The notes: generated by a model from the sequence alone, not told the origin. A stretch of DNA of 64,000 nucleotides from Oscillospiraceae bacterium (GCA_015068455.1 SVKO01000001.1:1-64000); one strand, 5' to 3'; positions 34,301-42,335 are shown, counted from the first letter of the stretch. Numbers and translations: made by a program.

Positions 34301-34888
34301 GAAATCGTGCACGTCGATGATCTTGCAGCCCATCTCAGCGGCGACTTCCTTCTGCAGAGGAACAATATAGTCGTGGATGTTGGCAGGGGGCAGGCCGAAA
34401 CCGCCGTTGCCGAAACCGGTGGCACAGGTGGCGATGTAGACCGTGGGATGGGAGTCCAGATCGCGATAGACGGTGATGAGCTCCCGCAGGTCGGCTTTCA
34501 GGCTCTCCTGCTTCTCCGCGGCGTCAGAACCGGGGGAGTCGTTGGTGCCCAGCATGATGATAACGATGTCGGGCTGATAATCCTTGCTCTGGGTGAATTT
34601 TTCGATGTTCCAGACCGGGGTGCCGCCGCCCTTGCTCAGGGTGATGCCGTTCTGGCCGAAATTCTTGACTTCATAGCCGTCGCCCAGGGTCTGCCCCAGG
34701 ACCGTCGGCCAGTTGTTCTGGATCTGGGTACGGCCCCAGTCAGCGGGATTGTGGCCGTAGGTGATGCTGTCGCCGATGCATGCGATCTTGATGGGTGCGT
34801 CCGCGGCGAAGACGCCGGCGGGCAGCAGACTCAGACACATGGCAAGGCACAGCACGATCGCCAGCAGCTTGCTTACGTTTCTTTTCAT
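28400..34888 (-). CDS. Secreted SLH-anchored SGNH esterase / GH3 glycosidase fusion
   Basis: 2162 residues. Signal peptide 1-29. SGNH esterase (about 32-235): GDS block (IACIGDSITYG, Ser near 39), LGTNDS, and DNIHPNEAGH catalytic Asp/His near 205-208. GH3 N-terminal barrel with SWWAEALHG (about 305), DPRWGRNEEAYSEDP and nucleophile Asp in ITSDCDSA (about 513); GH3 C-domain (GVVMLKNNGVLPL, about 645) and Fn3-like PFGYGLSYTTF (about 865). Then Big_2-like, discoidin/laminin-like and FIVAR (about 1920-1980) regions and three SLH repeats (about 1986-2162). Probably deacetylates and trims plant xylan side chains at the cell surface (inference). AGGAGGAACC precedes ATG 34888. Confidence 0.93.
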   Translation of the reverse strand: MKRNVSKLLAIVLCLAMCLSLLPAGVFAADAPIKIACIGDSITYGHNPADWGRTQIQNNWPTVLGQTLGDGYEVKNFGQNGITLSKGGGTPVWNIEKFTQSKDYQPDIVIIMLGTNDSPGSDAAEKQESLKADLRELITVYRDLDSHPTVYIATCATGFGNGGFGLPPANIHDYIVPLQKEVAAEMGCKIIDVHDFTSDMASDFPDNIHPNEAGHAAIGKFVADFILAEAGGTDPGDDPPPEPGIPIYEDTSYSFAERAADLIARMSLQQKASQLVERAAAIPASQLGGGAMNVPATKDLSHYSWWAEALHGLLRDNENPQSEGTKDNVSYAQSLTMGSTWNPDLYYEGATLIADEIRERSRKNELGNCINLNFYSPTINMQRDPRWGRNEEAYSEDPLLNATMGTQFVLGMEGKDQDGNPLDPNGYLKSLTTIKHYTANNTEAIRTSGGADNVDLRALREYYVAPYRDVIRASDVRSVMTAYSYVNKEPCSYSSYLMDTLLRQTFGFTGHITSDCDSAKTISNLNYTNPRTGAKLTSVEQMAGALAHGEDLECNSGISANVGDYNQLATQMVSAGVQTDKGTFTENTIDVSVHRLMTARIATGEFDEENPWTAAANERMADQAARGINNYTPERIAVVDREVDEGVVMLKNNGVLPLQIPATGDYKVVIIGEHQTNSYLGLYSSEQRHAEDDKWRIWIGPGIEQAIKDVNPDATVTRINSNTISNEDAIRAADAVIVVTGTGSGYSSEGRDRSNTDLPNNQAQLISNVGKMNPNTVCVMETCGPMTVTAFENDVAAILWSSFGGIRKGVGFGHVITGKVNPSGHLTATWHQSMNDIPGIRDYNLYATNGSHGRTYMYYDGTVPVSYPFGYGLSYTTFAYSNLKIDKTAYDANDTVKVTFDVKNTGTVAGKDVAQLYVAQPDAPAELNRPIRRLEGFDKFELQPGQTKTVALEVKIPDLAYYNEEADKFEVDTGKYQIQVGEDSAHANLTADFTVSGAMDEYPVVLSAKPNQEGDEALGIEQRIIFDKGATINPQLTVAMNNEKLYGYIIKEQTSIIKSLSSTPLPEGMTFTYESNRPEVAKVEGDKITAAGPGVATITVTGEKDGHTVTTDFVVYVMSNVKLDGITIDGEPIAKFSPDKYKYNVTLDSKAHKPVVAATASNPDLKIRIDQVKTLPGVCTITTKDPDSGVTATYEINFKVKASGGGYVLASEVKPGGTYVIVADDTYALNAQASGDTLGATEVTVSGDTVTGDIDDTVLWTFQPAEGVDPAGDGNDLYLISNGDGNSVRRGSGGGALPLSLAEYDAANSRYFTWSLTGRTEEDGAYTLYLNGSSSRGYYPMVGAETGFNAQYIATGSWDPQTSGSSIKLYEYVQQSSGLPSIDFTTEADAGKYEISGQSQSEVEEGVGLALVSSQGGIEPAKQSIAEQDIDVVRVPVSGDWTATLETEFDTNGAANGYYQFFGFFASMGGDNQNMVGIRGGDGAMQDFIRTDGAITEEQRSSSPGFDTTGKTYYLRIEKVGDSYICYRSDDGEEFTEIFTYESTGIEADEILIDAYTGMTTGYKFTLKSLTFEGGGGGEVEDPAINSITVDGDSVGLIDGVYVYNFEVAKDSTKVPVVAAKAGNSSTKVKVEQLTGPFGTATVTATAGSKTLTYKLSFNHTVEDDYFADGDYAEDLWEIENKSGSKVEKGKGIVMPAQSGEGGFKDLYLMPGMGNWAVVAKVFCPTAPAEGQMPMLILSESPENNTAVIPEAPVAAADGSVTLYLKLESKDNIITESWSQDGLEYKTVGTVDDKLFANPKLGLLSTAEAYYEFVCVTSAGGVEQYNMPDMLTWAAQNVADYVAADLPDATKEDLRFSPIPHGYELTVVSSDPAVIAADGKVTVPAEEKDVTVTVTIKEGATTASATKTIKVSADAPNVVNKDELAKAIEEAKALDLSQYTEESAAAIQAAIDAAEAVMADEDATQDAVDAAIEALKEAIGPEPFLFEDVKDPGKFYFDPVYWAFNADPQITKGTDDTHFGPDNACTRGHVVTFLWRAAGEPEPKSTQTPFTDLKPGAFYEKAVAWAVEEGITKGMTDTTFAPDGKCNRGQIVTFLWRFKGEPAPKSTQTPFTDLKAGAFYEKAVAWAVENEVTNGMTATTFGPEATCTRGQVVTFLYRATAE

Positions 34889-35108
34889 ACGGTTCCTCCT
34901 TCTAATCTTGAGGGCAGCGCAAACCGGCCGAACCGTCGATTTGCACATGAGCCCACTATATAAATTTATTTTACTGGTTCAGAAAAATAAATGCAACACA
35001 ATCCCCCCCGCATTTCCCTTCCCGTTTGTAGAATTTCACCCTCTGAAATTGTGCACTTTTCTTTGCTGTTCCGGAATTTTCCAGAATTCAGCGTAAAACG
35101 GTATCCGT

Positions 35109-35139
35109 GAAAAGTTACAAATTTATTTTGTAACTTTTC
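35109..35139. promoter_or_regulatory. 13-bp perfect inverted repeat, possible operator
   Basis: GAAAAGTTACAAA (35109-35121) is the exact reverse complement of 35127-35139 around a 5-nt spacer. It lies about 220 bp upstream of the large surface-enzyme gene. T/A-rich arms could also terminate transcription, but no gene ends here, so an operator is plausible. Confidence 0.5.
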
Positions 35140-35381
35140 CGTCAACTGATTAATTATGGGTGAAAAACTTGGATTTTCCGGGTTTTTGCCTGTGGAAAAC
35201 CATGTTGAAGTTGGGGAAAACTTTTGATTCAGCTTGCAAAAAATCGCACATATAGAAGAATTATGTCTACCTCGATCCCATACCTTGTGGTCACCCCACG
35301 GCGGCGGCACGGAACAGACGGCCTCTGTGAAAAGCGACGAACCCGTTTCCGTAAAATTTTTTCGGCGCGGATTTTCCTCTT

Positions 35382-35409
35382 TTGCGCAGGTGCATTTGTG
35401 TGCTATAAT
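35382..35409 (+). promoter_or_regulatory. Promoter of the U32 peptidase gene
   Basis: -35 TTGCGC (35382-35387) and -10 TATAAT (35404-35409) with a 16-bp spacer, about 68 bp before the start. Confidence 0.65.
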
Positions 35410-35477
35410 CATCATCGGCCAGTTGTCGCCATTCGGCGATTTCATCCAAATTATCTGCCTTTTAGAGGTATTTTCAT

Positions 35478-37559
35478 ATGCTCGAACTGTTATCCCCGGC
35501 CGGCTCGATGGAGTCGCTGCGCGCCGCCGTGCACAACGGCGCGGATGCGGTCTATCTCGGTTTCGGGAACTTCAATGCCCGTCAGGGCGCCAAAAATTTC
35601 ACATATGACGAGCTGCGCGAAGCGGTCAAATACTGCCATATCCGCGGCGTGAAGGTCCATCTGACCCTCAATACCCTCGTCACCGATCGAGAGATGCCCC
35701 GGGTGGCCGAGCTGATCCGCTCCGCCGCCCTGTGCGACGTGGACGCGTTCATCGTGCAGGATCTGGGCATCGTCAATCTCTGCCGACAGATCGCCCCCCT
35801 CATCCCCCTGCATGCCTCCACCCAGATGTCCATCCATAACCTGGAGGGCGTCCGTCAGGCGGCGGCCATGGGCCTGAGCCGCGTGGTGCTGGCCAGGGAA
35901 CTGGATCGGGATCAGATCGCCTACATCTGCCGCAACTCTCCCATTGAGATCGAGGTTTTCGTCCACGGCGCGCTGTGCATGTGCTATTCCGGCCAGTGCT
36001 ATATGTCCGCCGTCATCGGCCGCCGCAGCGGCAACCGGGGCCAGTGCGCCCAGCCCTGCCGCCTGCCCTACGGCTACAGCCGCTTTGAAAACAAGCATCC
36101 CCTGAGCCTCAGGGACAACTGCCTGGTGGAATTCCTGTGGGAGCTGGAGCAGCTGGGCGTGGCGTCCGTCAAGATCGAAGGCCGCATGAAGCGGCCGGAA
36201 TATGTCGCCACCGCCACGAAAATCTACCGCAGTGTCCTCGACGGCGGCCGGATCGGACGCAAGCAGCTGAGCGATCTGCGCGACGCCTTCTCCCGCCAGG
36301 GCTTCACCCAGGGCTATTTCACCGGCAAGCTTGGTCCGGACATGTTCGGCGTGCGCACCGATGAGGCCCCCAACGAAGCCCTGTTCGCCAAGGCGCGGGC
36401 AAGCTTCGAGCGAGGCGAGGCGTCCCGGGTCCCGGTGCAGTTCTATGCCATCATCAGCCGCCGCCAGGGCTCCATGCTGGCGGTACAGGACGCCGAGGGC
36501 CACATCTGCAAAACGGCCGGTCCCGCCCCCTCCGAGGCCATCAACAATCCCATTACCGAGGAGCTTCTTGCCCAGCGGCTCGGCCGCACCGGCGGCACGC
36601 CCTACGCCTGCACCAAGGTGCGCAGCGTGGTGGAGCCGGGCCTGACCCTGCCCGCCAGCGCCATCAACGCCATGCGGCGGGAGGTGCTGGATCATCTCAC
36701 CGCCCTGCGCGGCCGCCGGGATCCCCCCCGGCTGGGCACGTTCACCGAAGTCCTGCGTTATTCCGGACCCGCGGAGCCGCCGAAGCTGGCGGTATCCGTC
36801 ACCCGGGCAAACCAGTTGATCTCCGCCCTGAACGCCGCGGATATCGTCTACGCCCCCCTGCATCTGATCGTCTCCGACCGCCGTGCCTTTGCCCGCCTGA
36901 GCCAGGATACGGAGCTGGTGGCCGTGCTGCCCCGGGTACTCCACGACAGCGAGGCCGGCAAGCTGGTGGATCAACTGGACGCCGCCTACGAGCGGGGCGT
37001 GCGCAAGGTGCTGATCGGCAATCTGGGCCAGCTGTCCGTGGCGCGTTCCCGCGGCTTCTCCCTGCGGGGCGATTTTGGCTTCAACGCCTTCAATTCCCGC
37101 TCCATGCTGGAGCTGCGTTCCCTGGGCCTGATCAGCGCCACCGCGTCCTTTGAAATGACGCTGCCTCAAATCCGCGATCTGAGCAAGGCCATCCCCACCG
37201 AGCTCATCATTTATGGCCGCCTGCCGCTGATGCTCACGGAAAACTGCATCATTCGCGGCCGCACCGGCGCCTGCACCTGCCGCTCCTCCGCCGCCGTCAA
37301 GCTCATCGACCGCACCGGAGCGGAATTCCCCATCATCCGCGACGGCGACAGCTGCCGCAGCGTGATCCTCAACGGGAAAAAGCTCTACTGGCTCGATAAG
37401 CAGCCCTCGCTGCGCAAGCTGGGCCTGAGCTGGCTGCGCATTGCCTTCACCAACGAAAGTCCTGCCGAGGTCGCCCGGGTCATGGAAAGCTACCGCACCG
37501 GCGCCGCCTTCGATCCGGGCACCTGCACCCGCGGCCTGTACACCCGCGGCGTGGAATAG
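35478..37559 (+). CDS. Peptidase U32 family protein (RlhA/TrhP-like)
   Basis: 693 residues. N-terminal TIM-barrel LLSPAGSMESLRAAVHNGAD and the U32 signature EVFVHGALCMCYSGQCYMS with later Cys residues, which in characterised members bind an iron-sulfur cluster; a C-terminal DUF3656-type region follows. Despite the name, members such as RlhA and TrhP hydroxylate 23S rRNA or tRNA rather than cleave peptides, so RNA modification is the likelier role. Ends in a TAG stop. First of a run with maf and mreC. Confidence 0.9.
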   Translation: MLELLSPAGSMESLRAAVHNGADAVYLGFGNFNARQGAKNFTYDELREAVKYCHIRGVKVHLTLNTLVTDREMPRVAELIRSAALCDVDAFIVQDLGIVNLCRQIAPLIPLHASTQMSIHNLEGVRQAAAMGLSRVVLARELDRDQIAYICRNSPIEIEVFVHGALCMCYSGQCYMSAVIGRRSGNRGQCAQPCRLPYGYSRFENKHPLSLRDNCLVEFLWELEQLGVASVKIEGRMKRPEYVATATKIYRSVLDGGRIGRKQLSDLRDAFSRQGFTQGYFTGKLGPDMFGVRTDEAPNEALFAKARASFERGEASRVPVQFYAIISRRQGSMLAVQDAEGHICKTAGPAPSEAINNPITEELLAQRLGRTGGTPYACTKVRSVVEPGLTLPASAINAMRREVLDHLTALRGRRDPPRLGTFTEVLRYSGPAEPPKLAVSVTRANQLISALNAADIVYAPLHLIVSDRRAFARLSQDTELVAVLPRVLHDSEAGKLVDQLDAAYERGVRKVLIGNLGQLSVARSRGFSLRGDFGFNAFNSRSMLELRSLGLISATASFEMTLPQIRDLSKAIPTELIIYGRLPLMLTENCIIRGRTGACTCRSSAAVKLIDRTGAEFPIIRDGDSCRSVILNGKKLYWLDKQPSLRKLGLSWLRIAFTNESPAEVARVMESYRTGAAFDPGTCTRGLYTRGVE

Positions 37560-37567
37560 AGGATAAT

Positions 37568-38134
37568 ATGATCATTCTTGCATCCAAATCTCCCCGGCGG
37601 CGCGAGCTGCTGGAAAAACTGGGGCTCGATTTCACCGTCATGACCGAGGACGTGGACGAGACCATGGACCCCGCCCGCGTCCTGGAAACCGAGATTCAGC
37701 GCGTCAGCGAGCGCAAGGCCCGGGCCGTGCAAAGCCTGGCCGGGCCGGAGGATCTCATCATCAGCGCCGACACCGTGGTCTGCGCCGACGGCCGCCGCCT
37801 GGGCAAGCCCGCCGACGCGGCGGAAGCCCGGGCCATGCTCCGTCTGCTCAGCGGCCGGGAGCACACCGTGGTCAGCGGTCTGTGCCTGCTGCGCGGCGAT
37901 CGCTGCGAAACCGCATCCGTCACCACGGCGCTGCACTTCCGGCCCCTGTCCGACCGGGAGATCGACGCCTATATCGCCACCGGAGAGCCCATGGACAAGG
38001 CCGGGGCCTATGGAATTCAGGGACTGGCGTCGATTTTTGTGGACAGATTGGACGGAGACTATTATAATGTAATGGGTCTGCCTCTGTGCACGCTGGCCGC
38101 CATGCTGCGCGGCTTCGGCGTGGACATACTGTAA
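37568..38134 (+). CDS. maf: Maf-like nucleotide pyrophosphatase
   Basis: 188 residues. Opens LASKSPRRRELLEKLGLDF, then SERKA, ADTVV (Asp 66-67 region), SGREHTVVSG, and the TGEPMDKAGAYGIQG block with VMGLPL near the end, all Maf hallmarks. Maf hydrolyses dTTP/UTP and modified nucleotides and is often near mreBCD, as here. AGAGGATAAT precedes ATG 37568, 8 bp after the U32 gene. Confidence 0.96.
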   Translation: MIILASKSPRRRELLEKLGLDFTVMTEDVDETMDPARVLETEIQRVSERKARAVQSLAGPEDLIISADTVVCADGRRLGKPADAAEARAMLRLLSGREHTVVSGLCLLRGDRCETASVTTALHFRPLSDREIDAYIATGEPMDKAGAYGIQGLASIFVDRLDGDYYNVMGLPLCTLAAMLRGFGVDIL

Positions 38135-38153
38135 CTGAGAATGAGGTGATCGA

Positions 38154-38987
38154 TTGAGAACAGGCAAACTGACCCGACGGCGGATCATCGTTTTGCTCGC
38201 CGTCGCCCTGGCCATCATCGTGGCGCTCAGCTCCGCGCTGATCCGCGGCCACAAGGCGGGGAAGAACGTCACTCAGTCGCTCCTTGCGCCGTTTGACAGC
38301 GCCCTGTCCGCTCTGACGCGGACGGCGGAGCGATTCTATAACTATGTATTCCAATTTGAATCCCTGGAGGCGGAAAACGCTTACCTTAAAAAACGCGTCG
38401 CCACCCTGGAGGACGAGATCCGCTCCATTGATACCCTGCAGCGCGAGAACGAGCGTCTGCGCGCTCTGGCAAATCTTCTGAAGGAGCACGAGGACTACGA
38501 CCCGGTCTCGGCCTACATCATCAGCTGGGATTCAAGCAACTGGCGAAACACCTTCACCATCGGCAAGGGCACCAACTCCGGCGTCAGCGAGGGCATGTGC
38601 GCCGTGACGGAGCAGGGCCAGGTCGTGGGCATCGTGACCGATTGCGGCAGCAACTGGGCCACCGTCACCACCATCCTGGACTCCTCCCTGCAGATCTCCG
38701 CCACCCTCTCGTCCTCGGGCTACAACGGCATCGTTCAGGGCGCCCACAAGACCGACAAGGAAAACCAGCTTCGCATGGATTATCTGTCCACCGAAGCCGT
38801 CATCCGCAACAATGACCAGGTGGTCACCACCGGCTCCACCCTCTATCCCCGCGGCCTGATCCTGGGCTACGTGGTGGACGCCGGCCTGGACGGCACCGGC
38901 GTGGCAAAATACGCCGTCATCGAGCCGGCCGCGAATTTCAACGCTCTGGAGCAGGTGTTCGTCATTACAAATTATGTGAATGAATAA
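38154..38987 (+). CDS. mreC: Rod shape-determining protein MreC
   Basis: 277 residues. One N-terminal membrane segment (about 10-30), a coiled coil (about 60-100; LEAENAYLKKRVATLEDEI) and the beta-rich extracellular domain (WRNTFTIGKGTNSGVSEGM ... VTTGSTLYPRGLILGYV). It scaffolds lateral wall synthesis. The start is TTG 38154, preceded by GAGGTGAT. Unusually mreD does not follow: a terminator sits directly after mreC. Confidence 0.93.
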   Translation: MRTGKLTRRRIIVLLAVALAIIVALSSALIRGHKAGKNVTQSLLAPFDSALSALTRTAERFYNYVFQFESLEAENAYLKKRVATLEDEIRSIDTLQRENERLRALANLLKEHEDYDPVSAYIISWDSSNWRNTFTIGKGTNSGVSEGMCAVTEQGQVVGIVTDCGSNWATVTTILDSSLQISATLSSSGYNGIVQGAHKTDKENQLRMDYLSTEAVIRNNDQVVTTGSTLYPRGLILGYVVDAGLDGTGVAKYAVIEPAANFNALEQVFVITNYVNE

Positions 38988-39017
38988 AACGAAGCGGCCG
39001 GCGCCGCTTCGTTTTTT
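38987..39017 (+). terminator. Terminator after mreC
   Basis: AAACGAAGCGGC (38987-38998) pairs with GCCGCTTCGTTT (39003-39014) around a 4-nt loop, followed by Ts. It overlaps the mreC stop region and leaves only 10 bp to the next gene's start. Confidence 0.85.
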
Positions 39018-39027
39018 CGGAGGTGCC

Positions 39028-39948
39028 ATGCGTTATCATTCCTTCGACCGGGCCATGCGCGGACGTTTCGGCTGCAAGGTCTACAAGCTCTCGCTGGACG
39101 GCGGCTTTGGTTGCCCCAACCGGGACGGAACCGTCGGCGCCCGGGGCTGCAGCTTCTGCTCCGCCCGGGGCAGCGGGGAATTCGCCGCCAGTGCCTGGCT
39201 TCCCATCGAGGAGCAGCTTGCCTGCGCCCGGGCAAGGGTCGCGCATAAGAATCCCGGCGGCAAATACATCGCCTATTTTCAGAGTTATACCAACACCTAC
39301 GCGCCGCCGGAACGGCTGCGCAGCCTCTTCTCCGCCGCCGCGGCCCCGGAAGACATCGTCGCCCTGGACGTGGCCACAAGGCCGGACTGCCTGGGGCCGG
39401 AGGTGCTGGAGGTGCTCGCGGAGCTGGCGCAGCGAAAGCCCCTGTGGGTGGAGCTGGGCCTGCAAACCATCCACCCCGAAACCGCCCGGGCCATCCGCCG
39501 GGGCTGCAGCCTGCCGGTGTTTGACGAAGCAGTTCGGAATCTGCACGCCGCCGGCGCGGAGGTGATCGTCCATCAGATCCTGGGTCTGCCCGGGGAGACG
39601 CCGGCGCAAATGGTCGAAACCGCCCGCTATATCGCCGACAGCGGGGCCGAGGGGATCAAGCTCCACCTGCTGCACATCCTCGATGACGCCGACATGTATG
39701 AAGACTATCTTGCGGGCCGGGTACCGGTGATGGAAAAGCAGGACTACTTCTCCGTCCTGGGCGCCTGCCTGCGGGTGCTGCCGCCGAACATGGTGATCCA
39801 CCGGCTCACCGGCGACGGGGACAAGCGCCATCTGATCGCGCCGCTGTGGAGCGCCGACAAAAAGCGCGTCCTGAACGACATGAACCGCTATTTTGAACAG
39901 CACGACGTGATCCAGGGCAGCGACTGGGTGTCAAATAAAAACACTTGA
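39028..39948 (+). CDS. TIGR01212-family radical SAM protein (YhcC-like)
   Basis: 306 residues. The cluster motif CPNRDGTVGARGCSFC has the widely spaced C-x9-C-x2-C of the YhcC/TIGR01212 family; SYTNTYAP, ALDVATRPDCL, WVELGLQTIHPETA, HQILGLPGET and LTGDGDKRHLIAPLW follow. The reaction is not established. ATG 39028 follows GGAGG. An in-frame ATG at 38980 would overlap mreC and the terminator, so the later start is chosen. It starts just after a terminator, so its mRNA may come from readthrough or an internal promoter. Confidence 0.88.
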   Translation: MRYHSFDRAMRGRFGCKVYKLSLDGGFGCPNRDGTVGARGCSFCSARGSGEFAASAWLPIEEQLACARARVAHKNPGGKYIAYFQSYTNTYAPPERLRSLFSAAAAPEDIVALDVATRPDCLGPEVLEVLAELAQRKPLWVELGLQTIHPETARAIRRGCSLPVFDEAVRNLHAAGAEVIVHQILGLPGETPAQMVETARYIADSGAEGIKLHLLHILDDADMYEDYLAGRVPVMEKQDYFSVLGACLRVLPPNMVIHRLTGDGDKRHLIAPLWSADKKRVLNDMNRYFEQHDVIQGSDWVSNKNT

Positions 39949-39973
39949 CAAACCGGCGCTTTTGGGGTATCAT
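39945..39973 (+). promoter_or_regulatory. Promoter of ylxM-ffh-rpsP-khpA
   Basis: -35 TTGACA (39945-39950), overlapping the preceding stop codon, and -10 TATCAT (39968-39973), 17-bp spacer. Confidence 0.85.
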
Positions 39974-40024
39974 ATATCAGCTGGCAAGGAAAAGCACTTG
40001 ACATCGACGCAAGGGGGCGAGGGT

Positions 40025-40384
40025 ATGCGCCGCGACAGCCTGAAGCAGGGGCTCCTGCTGGACTACTACGGCGAACTTTTGACGCAAAAGCAGCGCCTCT
40101 ACTGCGACCTGTACTACAACCAGGACTATTCCCTTGCCGAAATCGCGGAGGAAACCGGCATCTCCCGCCAGGGCGTGCACGATTCCCTGCTCCACGCCGA
40201 AGCAGCCCTGATGGAATTTGAGCGCATCCTGGGCTGCGCCGCCCGGGACAGCGCCCTGCGTGCCCTGGCCCAGGACGGAAAGCGTGCACTGTCTCCCCTG
40301 CTGGAGAGCCCGGACCCCGAGGTGCGCGAGCGCGCCCGGCAGGCAACCGAAATCATCACCACCATGGAGGGCTCCGCCGAGTGA
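40025..40384 (+). CDS. ylxM: YlxM-family DNA-binding protein
   Basis: 119 residues. Sigma-70 region-4-like helix-turn-helix: LLLDYYGELLTQKQRLYCDL then YSLAEIAEETGISRQGVHDS. YlxM always sits next to ffh in Bacillota and is a proposed modulator of the signal recognition particle. ATG 40025 follows AAGGGGGCGAGGG; the longer frame from 39962 begins inside the promoter. Followed 21 bp later by ffh. Confidence 0.94.
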   Translation: MRRDSLKQGLLLDYYGELLTQKQRLYCDLYYNQDYSLAEIAEETGISRQGVHDSLLHAEAALMEFERILGCAARDSALRALAQDGKRALSPLLESPDPEVRERARQATEIITTMEGSAE

Positions 40385-40405
40385 GGAAGCCCCGGGAGAA
40401 TCGAT

Positions 40406-41785
40406 ATGGCATTTGAAGGCTTAACCGAAAAACTGTCCGCGGCGTTCAAAAAGCTGCGCGGCAAAGGCCGCGTCACCGAGGCCGACGTCAAGACCGCCAT
40501 GCGCGAGATCCGTCTGGCCCTGCTGGAGGCGGACGTCAGCTATAAGGTCGTCAAGGACTTCATCCGCACCACCACCGACCGCTGTGTCGGCGCCGACGTG
40601 CTTGAGAGCCTGACCCCGGCCCAGATGATCGTGAAGATCGTCAACGAGGAGCTGACCCGGCTCATGGGCTCGGAGAATCAGAAGCTCACCACCAACCCCA
40701 AGGGCCCCACGGTCATCATGCTGGTGGGCCTGCAGGGCGCCGGCAAAACCACCAACGGCGGCAAGCTGGCCGGCCTTTTGAAAAAGCAGGGCAAGCGCCC
40801 TCTGCTGGTGGCCTGCGACATCTATCGCCCCGCCGCCATCGAGCAGCTGTGCGTCGTGGGCAAAAAGCTGGACATCCCCGTGTTCCAGATGGGGAAAACA
40901 AACCCCGTGGACATTGCCAAGGCCGGCGTGCGCCACGCCGAGACCCACGGCAATGACGTCGTTCTGCTGGACACCGCGGGCCGTCTGCACATCGACGAGC
41001 AGCTCATGGACGAGCTCAAGAATATCAAGGCAGCCGTTGCGCCCAGCGAGATCCTGCTGGTGGTGGACGCCATGACCGGCCAGGACGCGGTGAACGCCGC
41101 CCAGAGCTTCAACGAATGGCTGGATATCACCGGCGTCATCCTCACCAAGCTCGACGGCGACGCCAGAGGCGGCGCGGCGCTTTCCGTCCGCGCGGTCACC
41201 GGCAAGCCCATCAAATTCGCCGGCCAGGGCGAAAAGCTCGATCAGATCGAGCCCTTCCACCCCGAGCGAATGGCTTCGCGCATCCTGGGTATGGGCGACG
41301 TACTCACCCTCATCGAAAAGGCCGAGGCGGCCATGGATGAGAAAAAGGCCATGGAGCTGGAAAAAAAGCTCCGTTCGTCCAAATTCACCCTGGCGGACTA
41401 CTACGATCAGCTCCTGCAGCTCAAGAGCATGGGCTCCATGCAGGATATGCTGGCCATGATGCCCGGCATGGGCAGCATGAAGAACGTCCAGCTCGACGAA
41501 AAGGCCCTGGTTCGCACCGAGGCCATCATCCAGTCCATGACGCCCGCCGAGCGCGACAATCCCGCCTGCCTCAACCACAACCGCAAGCGCCGCATCGCCG
41601 CGGGCTCCGGCACCAAGGTGGAGGACGTCAACAAGCTGCTCAAGCAGTTTGAGATGATGCAGAACCTGATGCGCCAGATGACCGGTCCCGGCGCGTCGAA
41701 AAAGATGAAGAAAAAAGCCCGCCAGTTCGGCGGCATGCCCGGCATGGGCGGCCTGGGCGGCATGCCCGGCGGCTTCCGCTTTTAA
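40406..41785 (+). CDS. ffh: Signal recognition particle protein Ffh
   Basis: 459 residues. N domain ([20 protein letters not shown]), G domain with [38 protein letters not shown] and an M domain rich in Met ([15 protein letters not shown], then [14 protein letters not shown] at the C-terminus). Binds signal peptides and the SRP RNA at the ribosome. Part of the ylxM-ffh-rpsP-khpA operon. Confidence 0.98.
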   Translation: MAFEGLTEKLSAAFKKLRGKGRVTEADVKTAMREIRLALLEADVSYKVVKDFIRTTTDRCVGADVLESLTPAQMIVKIVNEELTRLMGSENQKLTTNPKGPTVIMLVGLQGAGKTTNGGKLAGLLKKQGKRPLLVACDIYRPAAIEQLCVVGKKLDIPVFQMGKTNPVDIAKAGVRHAETHGNDVVLLDTAGRLHIDEQLMDELKNIKAAVAPSEILLVVDAMTGQDAVNAAQSFNEWLDITGVILTKLDGDARGGAALSVRAVTGKPIKFAGQGEKLDQIEPFHPERMASRILGMGDVLTLIEKAEAAMDEKKAMELEKKLRSSKFTLADYYDQLLQLKSMGSMQDMLAMMPGMGSMKNVQLDEKALVRTEAIIQSMTPAERDNPACLNHNRKRRIAAGSGTKVEDVNKLLKQFEMMQNLMRQMTGPGASKKMKKKARQFGGMPGMGGLGGMPGGFRF

Positions 41786-41850
41786 CCGATCGCTGCAAGC
41801 ATACGGCTTGTCGATATAGAAACAAACTATTATTATTTGGAGGTTATCTC

Positions 41851-42090
41851 ATGGTTAAGATCAGACTCAGAAGAATGGGCGCGAAGAAGGCCCCCTTCTA
41901 CCGCATCGTTGTTGCAGACTCCCGCTCCCCCCGCGACGGCCGCTGCATCGAAGAAATCGGCACCTACAATCCCCTGACCAATCCCGCCACCATCCAGGTC
42001 GACGGCGAGAAGGCCCTTGCGTGGATCAAGAACGGCGCACAGCCCACCGATACCGTCAGAGGTCTGCTGAAAAAGGCCAACGTCCTGTAA
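41851..42090 (+). CDS. rpsP: Ribosomal protein bS16
   Basis: 79 residues: [38 protein letters not shown] and [18 protein letters not shown]. Full length. TTTGGAGG precedes ATG 41851. Operon position after ffh and before a KH-domain gene is standard in Bacillota. Confidence 0.98.
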   Translation: MVKIRLRRMGAKKAPFYRIVVADSRSPRDGRCIEEIGTYNPLTNPATIQVDGEKALAWIKNGAQPTDTVRGLLKKANVL

Positions 42091-42102
42091 GCCGGGGGCC
42101 GT

Positions 42103-42333
42103 ATGATGAAGGAACTCCTGCTCTATATGGCAAGGAACCTTGTCGAACACCCCGACGCTGTCACCGTCACGGAGATCCCCGGCGACGTCACGGTGCTGGA
42201 GCTGCGGGTTGCACCGGAGGACATGGGCAAGGTGATCGGCCGCCAGGGCCGAATTGCCAAGGAAATCCGCACGATCATCAAGTCGGTCGCACAGCGCACC
42301 GGCGAAAAGGTGACCGTAGAGATCATGGATTGA
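42103..42333 (+). CDS. khpA: KH-domain RNA-binding protein KhpA
   Basis: 76 residues, one KH domain with the GxxG loop (VIGRQGRIAKEIRTIIK). KhpA pairs with KhpB/EloR to bind RNA and affects cell elongation in several Bacillota. The first Met at 42103 is immediately followed by another; either could start. 12 bp after rpsP, ending at a strong terminator. Confidence 0.95.
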   Translation: MMKELLLYMARNLVEHPDAVTVTEIPGDVTVLELRVAPEDMGKVIGRQGRIAKEIRTIIKSVAQRTGEKVTVEIMD

Positions 42334-42335
42334 GA

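Larger units (their letters stand above)
34889..35477. other. 589-bp AT-rich divergent intergenic region
   Basis: Markedly AT-richer than its surroundings. It carries the upstream control region of the large surface enzyme on the minus strand, a perfect 13-bp inverted repeat (35109-35139) and the plus-strand promoter of the U32 gene. I see no credible gene; the longer frames lack ribosome binding sites. Confidence 0.6.

Noticed and set aside
28259..34963. A 2234-residue open frame on the plus strand, opposite the esterase-GH3 gene.
   Set aside because: It is the antisense frame of a GC-rich gene; its composition is Gly/Ala/Val/Leu-rich without domains, there is no ribosome binding site, and the minus-strand gene has clear domains and a start.
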